Part shown: positions 1 to 9,945 of the stretch, piece by piece | Numbering within the stretch: position 1 is the stretch's first letter | How the letters are laid out: the number at the start of each line of letters is the position of its first letter | Source: Trichosporon coremiiforme | Lineage: Eukaryota > Basidiomycota > Tremellomycetes > Trichosporonales > Trichosporonaceae | NCBI GenBank assembly: GCA_039545355.1 | Contig: BCJJ01000009.1 | Span: 620,023-684,022, forward strand | Length of the DNA: 64,000 nt | Direction of reading: 5' to 3' | Position numbers and translations under genes: made by a program | The notes under the pieces: generated by a model | What the model was told of the DNA's origin: nothing | Seen by the model: only the letters and a program-made list of their open reading frames with translations | Database searches by the model: none

Positions 1-944
1 TCCTCCGCGATCACGGTTCATGGCAGCCTCGGCAGCGGCGAAGAGGTTGTCGGCACCGGCTCCACCCGACGAAGAGGCGGGGGCAGCAGCGGGCGGCGAG
101 GCAGCGGCAGGGGCGGCGGAGGGGCTGGTGGTAGCGGCGGGAGCGGCGGCGGGCGCACGAGGAGCGGGAGCAGCTGACGGCTCAGGCTCCGGAATGTTTC
201 CGCTCATGAGATACTCGACAGCACGGTCGGGGTTGTTGTAGCTCGCGCGGAGAGCCTTAACGACCTGGTCGCGCTCGAAACCCATCTCCACCATTCCATC
301 GATAGCGTTCTGGAGGGCAGCTCCGGTGACTGTTGTTAGCTGCAACAGAAGTTCATCAGCCTTACGGAAAGAAGATCCGAGAGCGGTCTCAGCGGGGGCA
401 GAGCCCTCAGTCGAAGTGGCGGGGGCAGACTCGGTAGTCGACGATGTCGCGGCAGCGGCAGGTGTCGACTCAATAGCAGGGGTGGAGGCAGCGGGAGCCG
501 AAGCGGCAGGGGCGGGAGAGGACGAAGCAGGAGCGGGAGCGGCGGCAGCAGGAGTCGACGATGACGCAGCGGCGGCGGCGGGGGTAGCCTTGGGCTGTGA
601 AAGTCAGTCGAGATCTATTATCCCTGTACACAATGTCGCTCACCTTGGACACCATCACAACAAGGAAGTCCTTCTCCTTGATCTTGAGGTCGCCGACGGT
701 CGCATCGTCCTTCAGAATCTTTCCTACAATGTTAGTCTGTGACGAACAACAACTCCCACCAGAGTAGATAAGCTTCTGAAGCTCGGCAGGGAACGACTGG
801 GCCTCCTGGATCTTCTTCTTGAGGCCGCCGATCTGCGTGGTCAGCTTTCCGCTCTCGTTAGGGCCGGCTTCAACTCACGGTCTCCGACTCATCGGCGTCA
901 ATCGAGAAGAGCTTGTTGGTCACTGTCTTGAACGTGATCTTCAT
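1..944 (-). CDS. RAD23: UV excision repair / proteasome shuttle protein Rad23 (5' part, cut by left edge)
   Basis: Five exons read on the minus strand: 944-879, 832-760, 723-644, 594-366 and 329-1, all in phase with consensus splice sites. The product starts [16 protein letters not shown], a ubiquitin-like domain of about 75 residues ending [12 protein letters not shown]. An Ala/Pro/Ser-rich linker follows, then a UBA domain containing [20 protein letters not shown], then a second Ala/Pro linker running off the window. The XPC-binding and second UBA domains expected in this family must lie beyond base 1. Rad23 proteins carry ubiquitylated clients to the proteasome through the UBL and UBA domains and stabilise Rad4/XPC in nucleotide excision repair. 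The fourth intron (365-330) is only 36 nt and is read through in a simple ORF scan; removing it gives a clean [15 protein letters not shown] junction. The next gene, RPL35, is divergent. Confidence 0.93.
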
Positions 945-2241
945 CGTGGCTGGTATGAAGAAGTGGATGTGGGGGATCTGATGTGACTGAGGGGGTCCTG
1001 TCAACGTCTCAAGCCTGATGAGACGCAAGCGTCACCATTCGAGCGTGGGAAGGCTAGGCACGTGTGATCAATCTGGGTGGCGGACGGATCTAACCCGCTG
1101 CATTAATCAGGGTCAAAACATCATTAATCAGAACCTCACTGCATCGCTCGTGGATTTGCTCGCACGTCGTAAGCTGACGACCAGAGCAAACCAGGAGCAT
1201 GTATGCAGTTCTCACAAACGAACGCTTCTCCTGGGGGCAGTGTAATCGATGCTGCATTCGGAGATTGCCACTGGCTCCCGCAGTGAAGGAATGCCCCACG
1301 CCCAGATTACTCAAGTCCGCTGCAGGCGTACCGGCTGAACCAAAGCTCGATCGTGATCGCATTGAGCCACCTTTGCAGAGAACTGAGTTGTACTGGCGGC
1401 TTCTGCATTGGTAATCACCTCGCAGTGTGTGCAACAGTTGGAGAATGGAAACGAAGTGCTGTAACGAACTGAGTGGACGGGGTCGGGCGAGTTTCCTTCA
1501 GAGGAACCTTCAGTCAAGCTAGTCAGGCGCAACCGTCAGTCCGCCCGCAACGTTTAGATCTACTCCCCACCCCGGCGCCTCTCGCCGTGGCATTACATGG
1601 CGCCCAGTGAAGCATGGTGCGGGTTGAGGCGTCAAGTCACAGTCTCGGAGTGTCAGTTGTCCTCCCTTGGCTATGCTCGTCAGGCCATGACCTCAGGGGT
1701 GGGTGCTCTGCAGGACGCAGAAGCCCGCTTCAGCAATGCAATCGTCAGTGGTACAAGTGGTCGTACCACTGTCACGAGCTCATCAAGGGGCTCTTCACGT
1801 TAGTGATTATTTCTGAGCTTGGACACAGTTGATAAGTGGTAGGTCGACGTATGAGGACGCTGTCGGAGAGGTTGATGGTAGCCTGGTGGTGGCTGCGGTC
1901 GTTGCATGCCCGCGAAACAGAACCCTCGGTCATCAAGATAAGACGCAGCTCGGGGTGATCGGGTCAGCGTCTCGGTGCAGCTGATGCAGCGGCGATCGCA
2001 AAGTCATATAGTGGAAGGAGTCAGGAACGCCTTTAGCACGTGGTAACTTTCTTTGTCATAACGCCGCGAAACGCCGTCCGCCCCGCGTCAGCCAAACTTC
2101 GAGCTCTCAGCGTATGAGGGACGGAACCAAAAATCTGGGCGAGGTGTCAGGAAACTGGGCAGCAGCAGCGGGTCGTGGTCTGTTGAGTCTTTGGCAGCGG
2201 TTGCTTGAACGTTTCTACCACCCATCAAAAAAACAGCGACA
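945..2241. other. Divergent intergenic region between RAD23 and RPL35
   Basis: About 1.3 kb between two divergent starts. Only short ORFs without codon bias, splice logic or recognisable similarity occur, on either strand. No tRNA, 5S rRNA or repeat was seen. It presumably holds both promoters. Confidence 0.6.
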
Positions 2242-3139
2242 ATGAGCTCCTCCCTCAAGATCCGCGCCAGCGAGCTCCAGTCCAAGAACAAGGAGGCTCT
2301 TATGGAGCAGCTCACCGAGCTCCGCACTGAGCTCACCTCGCTCCGCGTCCAGAAGGCTGTCGGTGGCTCTGCTTCCAAGCTCACCAAGATGTGTGTATCG
2401 ACCGGCGTGCACGACTTTCGAACCGAGACTGCGACGACGACAGAGACCAGGCGGACCAGGCGGCGTATACGGTGATGGTGGTGGTGGTGTTGGACGGAGA
2501 TGTGTAGGGGACGAAGTCAGAGTCGGAGTGCTGGAAAGTCTGGTCTGGTCTTGTGTCTGGTCGAGTCGGAGGTGGAAGTCGTGCAATGACAAGCTCAGAA
2601 AACGTTCCAGTGAGCTAACATCACAGCAACACTGTCCGCAAGTCGATCGCCCGTGTCCTCACTGTCGTCAACCAGAAGCAGCGCCAGAACCTCCGCGAGT
2701 TCTACAAGAAGTCGAAGTACATGCCCCTCGACCTCCGTCACAAGAAGACTCGCGCCATCCGTCGCCGTCTCACCGAGAAGGAGAAGAACGCCAAGACCGT
2801 CAAGGCCCAGAAGAAGGCCATCCACTTCCCCCAGAGGAGTGAGTTGACACGCGCTGGTGGAAGGATGCGCATCGAAGGGTTGGGACATGGATGAGGACTG
2901 GGCAAATTTCTGTTGGGGATGACATCGAGCGTTCGTCTGCAGCAGAGCTTCGCTCGCCGAATGCCCCTGCGTTGTGGACCGTTGTCGTCGTCGGGGACTT
3001 GCGAGTGCACGAATCTGCAGCGCGAATTTGCCCGTTCCATCCTGCCCTACACCCTGGCATACCCTTCATCCTCCACCAGCTACGCAATGATCGTTTTGTG
3101 CAACGCTGACAATCCACAGAGTACGCTCTTAAGGCTTAA
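2242..3139 (+). CDS. RPL35: 60S ribosomal protein L35 (uL29)
   Basis: Three exons, 2242-2390, 2627-2838 and 3120-3139, give 126 residues, close to the usual length of about 120. The N-terminal helix pair ([19 protein letters not shown]) is followed by [18 protein letters not shown], the family signature, and the protein ends in [15 protein letters not shown]. uL29 sits at the polypeptide exit tunnel of the large subunit and contacts SRP and nascent-chain factors. The two introns (236 and 281 nt) are long for this genome. The last exon encodes only the final six residues. Confidence 0.96.
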
Positions 3140-3403
3140 ATGTTCTCTTCTTCGGTTAGGGGATGCATGAGTGTACTACCATCGCATGTATAGATGGGCG
3201 GATCTACATCGGATGCAGCTTTAGGTCGGCTCGCAGCTACGTCTGGCACACACTGACCTCATTACCGAGGGGAGCACGTGCAAAGGGAGTGAGAATCGCG
3301 CAACGCAAACGAGAGTGACGCAGACTGAGGAAGGCATGGGCACGAGTATGGCCGAGAGGAGTGTGCGAAGTGATCCAGCAGCGGTATGAAGGAGGGATCG
3401 AGG

Positions 3404-3733
3404 CTATGAGAAGAAGTTGGTGCACGCCTGGAGACAAGTCGCCTGCGCTAGCGCGCACGCAGCAACGACGCGCGCAGTGGCTCCAGCTTGAGAGGCGCCT
3501 GGCTGTCAGCTTTGTGGAGGTGTGTGGCCTAGCATTCTGCAGAGGCACGAGGGAGTTTTGGAGTCCTCACCAATGACACCAGTCACATGAGCGCAGCAGT
3601 GCGCATACGCGCCGTTACAGGCTCCAGTGCAGGTCTCGTGGTACAGCGAGCTCGCTGCGGCTGGCTGTACGAGTGCACCGAGGACGGCGACCGCCGAGAG
3701 CGTGGGCGCAGACAGGCCAGAGGTGAGGCGCAT
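3404..3733 (-). CDS. Small secreted cysteine-rich protein
   Basis: Two exons, 3733-3571 and 3486-3404, joined across an 84-nt intron (GTGAGG donor, CTGAC branch, AAG acceptor), give 81 residues. Residues 1-27 look like a signal peptide (MRLTSGLSAPTLSAVAVLG, then Ala-rich). The mature part of about 54 residues has seven cysteines with mirror spacing: CTGACNGAYAHCC at 35-47 and CALAQATCLQAC at 65-76. An in-frame upstream ATG (4000) would add a Ser/Pro/His-rich leader; the downstream Met is preferred because it begins the signal peptide. The composition resembles small fungal secreted proteins sometimes labelled zygote-specific-like, but that name is from memory and no function is implied. It is followed by RPL35 in the opposite (convergent) orientation. 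Confidence 0.62.
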
Positions 3734-5030
3734 GTTGATGGGGACGGCGTGACAGGTGTGTTGTGGAGTTGCAGATTGATGCAGACAGTTCGATAGCTCG
3801 AGTAGTAGTGGTATGGTGTGTGAAGGTGGTTGCGATAGAGAGCAAAGGGAGCACAGGGTGAGGAAGGAGGAAGGAGGCAGACGAGATCGCGAGTCTTTGT
3901 ATACGCCTCTAAGGTGAGGTGAGCTGTGATGAGGTGATGAGGTGTGTAGACTGTGAGAGCGCGGCGTCATTCCACACCCTCTCGTCAGCTCGTCAGCCAA
4001 CCGCCCTCAGCATTCTGCACACTGTCTCTGATCTTCGAGCCAGGCTAATGCATATGTTGAGACTGTGCTCCACCGAACGGACGTAGACATATGTAAGGCG
4101 ATAGAAGAGAGGGTAACAAATAACGCGGTCGTTCTTCCAATATCCAACACCTTCAAGCACAGGCGTTGGTGGAGGAAGAACACCGATCTGAATCGAGTGC
4201 AACGATGTATCTATTGAGATGTGCATCTGTGTCGGTTGGAGGGGAAGCAGCCGCGAGTCTGTGTGCCAGCCTTGTTCGTCGAGTACGCAGCTGCGGGTTG
4301 AACATTACAGGCGGTAAAAACAACTCACGAGTGGTTTGAAGCTGATCGACCGCCGCCTTGCTGCGAAGCTTGGTGACGAAGCTGCATGTTGCCATCGCAA
4401 AAAAAAGAGAAAGTTAGCGACATACGTCAACGAGAGTCGAGAATTGAGGACAGGGGTCCAACGGCCGCGGCTTCGTTGCAGGGCGGCACTTGTCGCTGTG
4501 ACGAAATGCTGCTGTACGATGTAGCGTTGACAGTGAGGTGAGTGGGTGAGAAGAGGATGCAATGTTGATATATCGGGAACTACAATGCAGCTCGAGCGCT
4601 GAGCCGAGGATGAGGACGCGGCCGCGGTCGCGAGGAACGTGAGGCTTCTGGGAGAAACAGTGTGATCTGCACTGATCACGGATGCCACTGTGGAATGTGT
4701 TAAACCTGTCAATCTTCTTGCGGCAACACGCCCTAAGCGCAAGGTTAGCGTCAGCTTTCCCAGCTGCTTACATGTTTGTCTAGTGTGCGCTCGTGGAGGA
4801 AGGAGGCTCGATATGCATAGCACCGACATTGACGGTGGGAAGAGTCTGATTCCGATGCAGCAGATGTGGTGCCACATCCGCCCTGATCGCCACAGATTTT
4901 GGTGCACTACCTCATCCATGGTCTCTCCACCAGCCAACGTCTCCCCTCAATCAGCGGATCGATGCAGAATTAGGATGCATGTCTATGATACAACAAAAGA
5001 TGCCTGGTGATGTTCTATGCTGATCTATTT
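3734..5030. other. Intergenic region, no supported gene
   Basis: About 1.3 kb between the secreted protein start and the RRN11-like stop. A 210-codon minus-strand ORF (4305-4937) and smaller plus-strand ORFs have no recognisable domain and no coding-like composition. The part just above 3733 is pyrimidine-rich on the minus strand, as expected for the promoter and leader of the secreted protein. Confidence 0.55.
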
Positions 5031-6478
5031 TCACTCCCAGTCCATGTCCACGTCCATTCCCTGACTATCAGGCGACGCACTTCGCGCTTCCGTGGCTGAC
5101 GTCTGCGACTCGCCGTCATCGGACGCGAGGGCGAGCGAGTCCATCGAGTCTCTCGATGCGTCTGACTCCTCGCCACGCACATCCGCCAAGTCCGTAACTG
5201 AGGCGTTCCGCGACGTGCTCGTCAGCTCCGACAGACCAGTCAGCCGCGCTAGGTTGCCAAGGCCCATGCCTGCACGACCTAGATGCAAACCCGAGCCGAG
5301 GTCGTCGTCTGCGTCCAGCGACATCGCACCGAAGCTCCGTGCTGTGCCTTGATCCGGTGGGCTGTCGGCACGGCTGCGGGACCGCGACCGTGGACTGCTG
5401 TATCCCCGGTACGAGTCCCCTGACATCATGTCGAGCGCAGCCAGTCGCGGTGATGGCGACAGCATGTCGACAGATTGCGCGCGGGAGCGACCGCCGAGCG
5501 AACTTGAACCGGGGGACAGGAGAGCGCTCTTATCCAGCAGTGACGGATTGTCGATCTAATGTCAGCTAGTGAGTACGCCCGGTAAGCTCACCAAGTCGAT
5601 GAAGCCCTTCGCGACTGTGTGTGATGGGTCAATCTGTAGCGCATTGCCGAAATGGTAGCGCGCTTTCTGTAGCTTCGACTCGTTCGGAGGTTCAACTGCG
5701 GTTAGCTCCCAAGATCAGGGTGCCGAAATCTCACCTTCCTCGACGTCGCTACTCGAGCTCGAGCTTCCTCGTCTCCTCGAGGTCTCCGACCCGGCATCGG
5801 AGCTCGGGCCGTCGCGCGCCTCACGACGCTTAGACTCTGGCTGCGCGAGCCAGAAGCTGATCAGCCCCGCGTAGCAGTGCAACGAGGCTGACTTGTTGTA
5901 GGGAGCGTCCACTAGATAACTGCGGTCAGCGCGCGCACGGTCGACTGGCGCTCACGTCTCGAGCTCATTCAATGCGGGCTCGTAGCGTCCCGTGTAGACA
6001 AGATGCTGAGCTAGCTCCTCCAAGACCGCTGGTTTCTGACGTCAGCTAGAGCGCAGGTCACCAGCCTACCTCAGCGGGTTTGACCTGCAGTCGAAGCTTT
6101 GTTAAGTAGTCCGTTGCACCGTCTTGGCCACGCCGCGATAGCGATTCGCTGTTCTCGGAGACTGACTGCCGTCCGTCTGAGTCACGCGTGAGCAGAAAGA
6201 GTCCCCATCCCCAGCGTTCCTTCCAATCGATGTCTGGGCAGCGTACCTGACGTTAGCTACCGACCACAAGGACCCACCGCGAAGCTTTCGACTCGATTGC
6301 AGTCGTTTGCTGAACTCACGAGGATGGCCCAAGCTCTGCGGGCCTTATCGTAAAGACCGCGGAGGATGCAGACGTGGACACAGTCCACGAGGTTTTGGAG
6401 ATAGGCACCGCGAACGGACGTCGGTTGCTGTGGGTCGCCGGGCCGGAAGGGAAACTTGTATCGGTTGGCCGCGGGCAT
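5031..6478 (-). CDS. RRN11: RNA polymerase I initiation factor Rrn11-like protein
   Basis: Six exons (6478-6320, 6246-6070, 6035-5956, 5919-5735, 5695-5592, 5555-5031) give 409 residues. The N-terminal half is helical and TPR-like: NLVDCVHVCILRGLYDKARRAWAIL, then WGWGLFLLTRD, AVLEELAQHLVYTGRYEPAL and HCYAGLISFWLAQ. This pattern of outer-helix Arg/Ala repeats is that of Rrn11, the TPR subunit of the core factor that recruits Pol I to rDNA promoters. A further TPR-like helix (KARYHFGNALQIDPSHTVAKG) follows a Ser-rich acidic insert. The C-terminal 140 residues are Ser/Asp-rich and probably disordered. An in-frame stop lies seven codons before the chosen ATG. A different TPR protein remains possible. 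Confidence 0.68.
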
Positions 6479-7122
6479 TGCAGAAGGGGCCGAGTGACTT
6501 CAGCAGGTCTCGGAGAAGATTCAGAGGGAGGGGTGTATTCTCGATGGAAGAAGTTGGCTTGGTGGCATGGCTCGCGCGTCGAGATGTGCTCGAGGAAGAC
6601 AAGAATGAGTTGTGGGTGCGCGGGGAAGGGAGCGATGCGGAAATTGTGGCTATGACAACATCGCAGCGCACAGAGCCGCCATCACATTGCAGGTCTGAAA
6701 CTACTCAGGCAGCCCTGGTTGTGGTGGAGGTCGGTGGAGGAAGGACTCGAGAGGCACGTGACTGACGCGTCGATGGATTAATTGGCAAAAACGTGTGGCC
6801 GAAAATTTAAATGTCAAGTTTTTGGGAAGGTGCCCTGGGCCAGCGATGCGTGTGTGGGTCGGAGGGTGCCCAGCCAGCGGAGCCTCTGCCCAGCATGCGG
6901 CCCGCCCGCGCGCCAGGCTCAGGCCCTCCCCCTGCTCCCCCCCTCCCCTGCGCCAGTCGGTCCCATCCACTTTCACCGCTGGTATCCTTTCCTCTTTTCT
7001 TCTCCTCACCACCTTCGGGTACATCGTTCAACTACCACCAAAAACCACCCCCCAAAAACGCGCCGTTCGCTTCGTCTCTCACGACCAAGCGACAACACCA
7101 AAAACTAAAAAACACCGCAATC
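6479..7122. promoter_or_regulatory. Divergent promoter region, RRN11-like and eIF4A
   Basis: 644 bp between two divergent starts. The part next to eIF4A (about 6920-7120) is pyrimidine- then AC-rich on the plus strand, the usual look of a highly expressed fungal leader. No specific operator was identified. Confidence 0.5.
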
Positions 7123-8360
7123 ATGGCTGAGTGAGTAGGCCTGCTTTTCCATCTCGGTAGCGCCAGCAAATCAGTCAGCCAACCAGCCGCGAAACTTTCA
7201 ATCAAATTATCGTGCGAGCCAAGACGTCACTTGCTGCCTCCATTGTCCCCGACCACTGTCGACTCTGGGACTCTGGATCACCTCCAGGCATTGTCGGCTT
7301 GCACGAACGGTTGAGAACGGATGCAGCAAGGTGGGCCCTATGCGTGCGCTCGTGCGACAGACGCAGGGTTGCACCGGGACGCATTCGCGGCAGGTGCTGA
7401 CTGATGGCCGACCAATGGTTGAAAAATTGCCACCCATGGAATGCATCATACGACATGAACGGCATGCTGACGTCCAACAGGACTAACCTTGAGCTCGCTG
7501 GCGAGCAGATCGAGTCCAACTGGGACAAGGTCACCGACAAGTGAGTGCACAAGCGGCATCCCCGTGCCACCAGGGTCCGAACGTGTCTGACACCCTTAGC
7601 TTCGACGACATGGAGCTTAAGCCCGAGCTTCTCCGTGGTGTCTACGCCTACGGTTTCGAGCGTCCCTCTGCTATCCAGCAGCGCGCCATCATGCCCATCA
7701 TCACTGGCCGCGACGTCATTGCCCAGGCCCAGTCCGGTACTGGAAAGACCGCTACCTTCTCCATCTCCATTCTCCAGCGCGTGAGTGTGACTGATGAGTA
7801 ACGCTCGTCCTGTAATTATTTGAACAATAGAACTGATAATTCAGATTGACACCACCGTCAAGAAGACCCAGGCTCTCATCCTCGCCCCCACCCGTGAGCT
7901 CGCCCAGCAGATCCAGAAGGTCGTCATCGCCCTCGGCGACTACCTCAACATCGACTGCCACGCCTGTGTTGGTGGAACCGCCATCCGTGAGGACATCGCC
8001 AAGCTCAACGAGGGCCCCCACGTCGTTGTCGGTACCCCCGGCCGTGTCTTCGACATGATCAACCGTGGTGCCCTCCGCGCCGACTCCGTCAAGATGTTCT
8101 GTCTTGACGAGGCCGACGAGATGCTCTCCACCGGCTTCAAGGACGCCATCTACGACATCTTCCAGCTCCTCCCCGCTGAGACCCAGGTCGTCCTCCTTTC
8201 GGCTACCATGCCCCAGGACGTCCTCGAGGTCACCAAGAAGTTCATGCGTGACCCCATCCGTATCCTCGTCAAGCGTGACGAGCTTACCCTTGAGGGTATC
8301 CGTCAGTTCTTCGTCGCTGTCGAGAAGGAGGAGTGGAAGCTCGACACCCTTTGCGACCTG

Positions 8361-8401
<41 letters not shown>

Positions 8402-8783
8402 GACCCGCCGCAAGGTCGACTGGCTCACCCAGAAGCTCCACGAGCGCGAGTTCACCGTCTCTGCCATGCACGGTGACATGGACCAGAACCAGCGTGAGGT
8501 CATCATGAAGGAGTTCCGTTCCGGCTCTTCGCGTGTCCTGATCGCCACCGACCTCCTCGCCCGTGGTATCGACGTTCAGCAGGTTTCGCTCGTCATCAAC
8601 TACGACCTCCCCGCCTCCAAGGAGAACTACATCCACCGTATCGGTCGTGGTGGTCGTTTCGGTCGTAAGGGTGTCGCCATCAACTTCGTCACCACCGAGG
8701 ACGTCAAGATGATGCGCGAGATTGAGACCTTCTACAACACTCAGATCGACGAGATGCCCCTCAACGTCGCCGACCTTATCTAA
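7123..8783 (+). CDS. TIF1: ATP-dependent RNA helicase eIF4A
   Basis: Four exons (7123-7130, 7481-7540, 7600-7780, 7845-8783) give 395 residues, the same length as yeast eIF4A. All DEAD-box motifs are present: the Q motif near [20 protein letters not shown] (about 64-71), PTRELA, DEAD (about 171), SAT, and [10 protein letters not shown] near 347. eIF4A unwinds 5' leaders as part of eIF4F during cap-dependent initiation. The first exon is only 8 nt (Met-Ala plus two bases) and is followed by a 350-nt intron, a layout common in highly expressed fungal genes. Confidence 0.97.
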
Positions 8784-9185
8784 GCGCCATAATCCAGTCT
8801 TGGTCCTTACCTTGTATCTCACCTACCCGTCTCTCTGTACCTCCCCCATCCCCCTCCACACTCCCCCCTATCCAACTCCCACCCCCTAAAAGTATGCCTC
8901 GATTGTCGTCGGCGCTGCGACTCTGAGGCTTGTTTAAGCATCTCTGTGGCACGTTGACATCGTTTAGAGGCTTCGTCCGTGTCCTCTTATGTTTAGAGTC
9001 GGTCGGAGAGATGACGATGCCACAACAATGACCTTATATCCTAGTTGATGCACATTAGAATTTCGCTCCATCGTACCGCGAGAAACTGACCAGCCGTGCC
9101 GACGATACAGAGCAATGGCAGAATAACGTACGAACGAAGCCAGATGAGCAGTGGTGGCATAATGCATACAATGAGGTGATATAAT
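8784..9185. other. Convergent 3' region, eIF4A / PET100
   Basis: About 400 bp between two stop codons. It begins with a C/T-rich stretch downstream of eIF4A. No gene, tRNA or repeat was seen; it should hold both polyadenylation regions. Confidence 0.5.
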
Positions 9186-9669
9186 CTAAACCAAACGCTT
9201 GTCTCCATGGGCCCAGGCGAACGGGTCTTGGTTGTTGTTGGGAATGCTAGACAGCACTGAGCTGTCGGCGGCATTGACCTTGGGCTGAACGGGGAGCTTG
9301 CGGCCAAGACGCTCCTCACGCAGTCGGTGGAGCTCGTCCTGCAGGTCGCCAGAGTTCTTGGGCGGTTTCTGAAGTGGTCAGTTGGAGCGCAACGCTGCAC
9401 TCACGTTCGTGCCCTCGTAAGCCGGCCAGAGCTTCTCCTTGTACTGGGATATTAGCCTTTAACTTCGTCGTCAGACTGTTAGACATACGGGCTGGACGTG
9501 GTGCTCGTACCTGTTGTTAGTTCAAAGCGAAGATAGGTGAACTTACCAGTTGGGGTCACCGAAATGAAGCATCGCGAAGAGCGGGATAAAAAGGTAGGTA
9601 GCGAACTTGAAAACCTCGACTACGGCGTTAGGTATCCGGCAGACTTCATAACTCACGATTGGCGCCCAT
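9186..9669 (-). CDS. PET100: Cytochrome c oxidase assembly protein Pet100
   Basis: Five small exons (9669-9657, 9619-9547, 9510-9489, 9443-9405, 9368-9186) give 109 residues, the family size. The N terminus MGANLEVFKFATYLFIPLF contains the single membrane segment and the LE-F motif of Pet100 proteins, followed by W-Y-E-H-H-V and KEKLWPAYEGTN, matching the conserved W...V...+LWP block. The C-terminal half is charged (LQDELHRLREERLGRKL). Pet100 sits in the inner mitochondrial membrane and helps assemble complex IV. The first exon is 13 nt and the third 22 nt, so simple ORF calling misses this gene. Confidence 0.85.
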
Positions 9670-9945
9670 CTTGAATGTTGAGGAGCAGAACAGCAATGGA
9701 GCAAAGAGTATCTCGAGGCTCGTAGCCACCGCCGCTGCCGTTCGGAATCTCGTGCAGACTCGGACGCTTCTGCCTCAGCTAACATTACCAAGCAATGGCG
9801 GCGAGCCTCATTTGCTCCCGTCTCGCCGGTCCCTGGCGGAGGCTGAGTGGACTGTCGCCACAGCACCGTACCGCACCACAATGGCTAAAGTCGCACGGCA
9901 TTGAGCTTGCATCTCTCAACTTCTTCCTCGTCACCCGTCTTCACC

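Noticed and set aside
4305..4937. 210-codon minus-strand ORF in the intergenic region
   Set aside because: No domain, no neighbouring splice logic, Ser/His/Arg/Thr-rich composition typical of non-coding GC-rich DNA.
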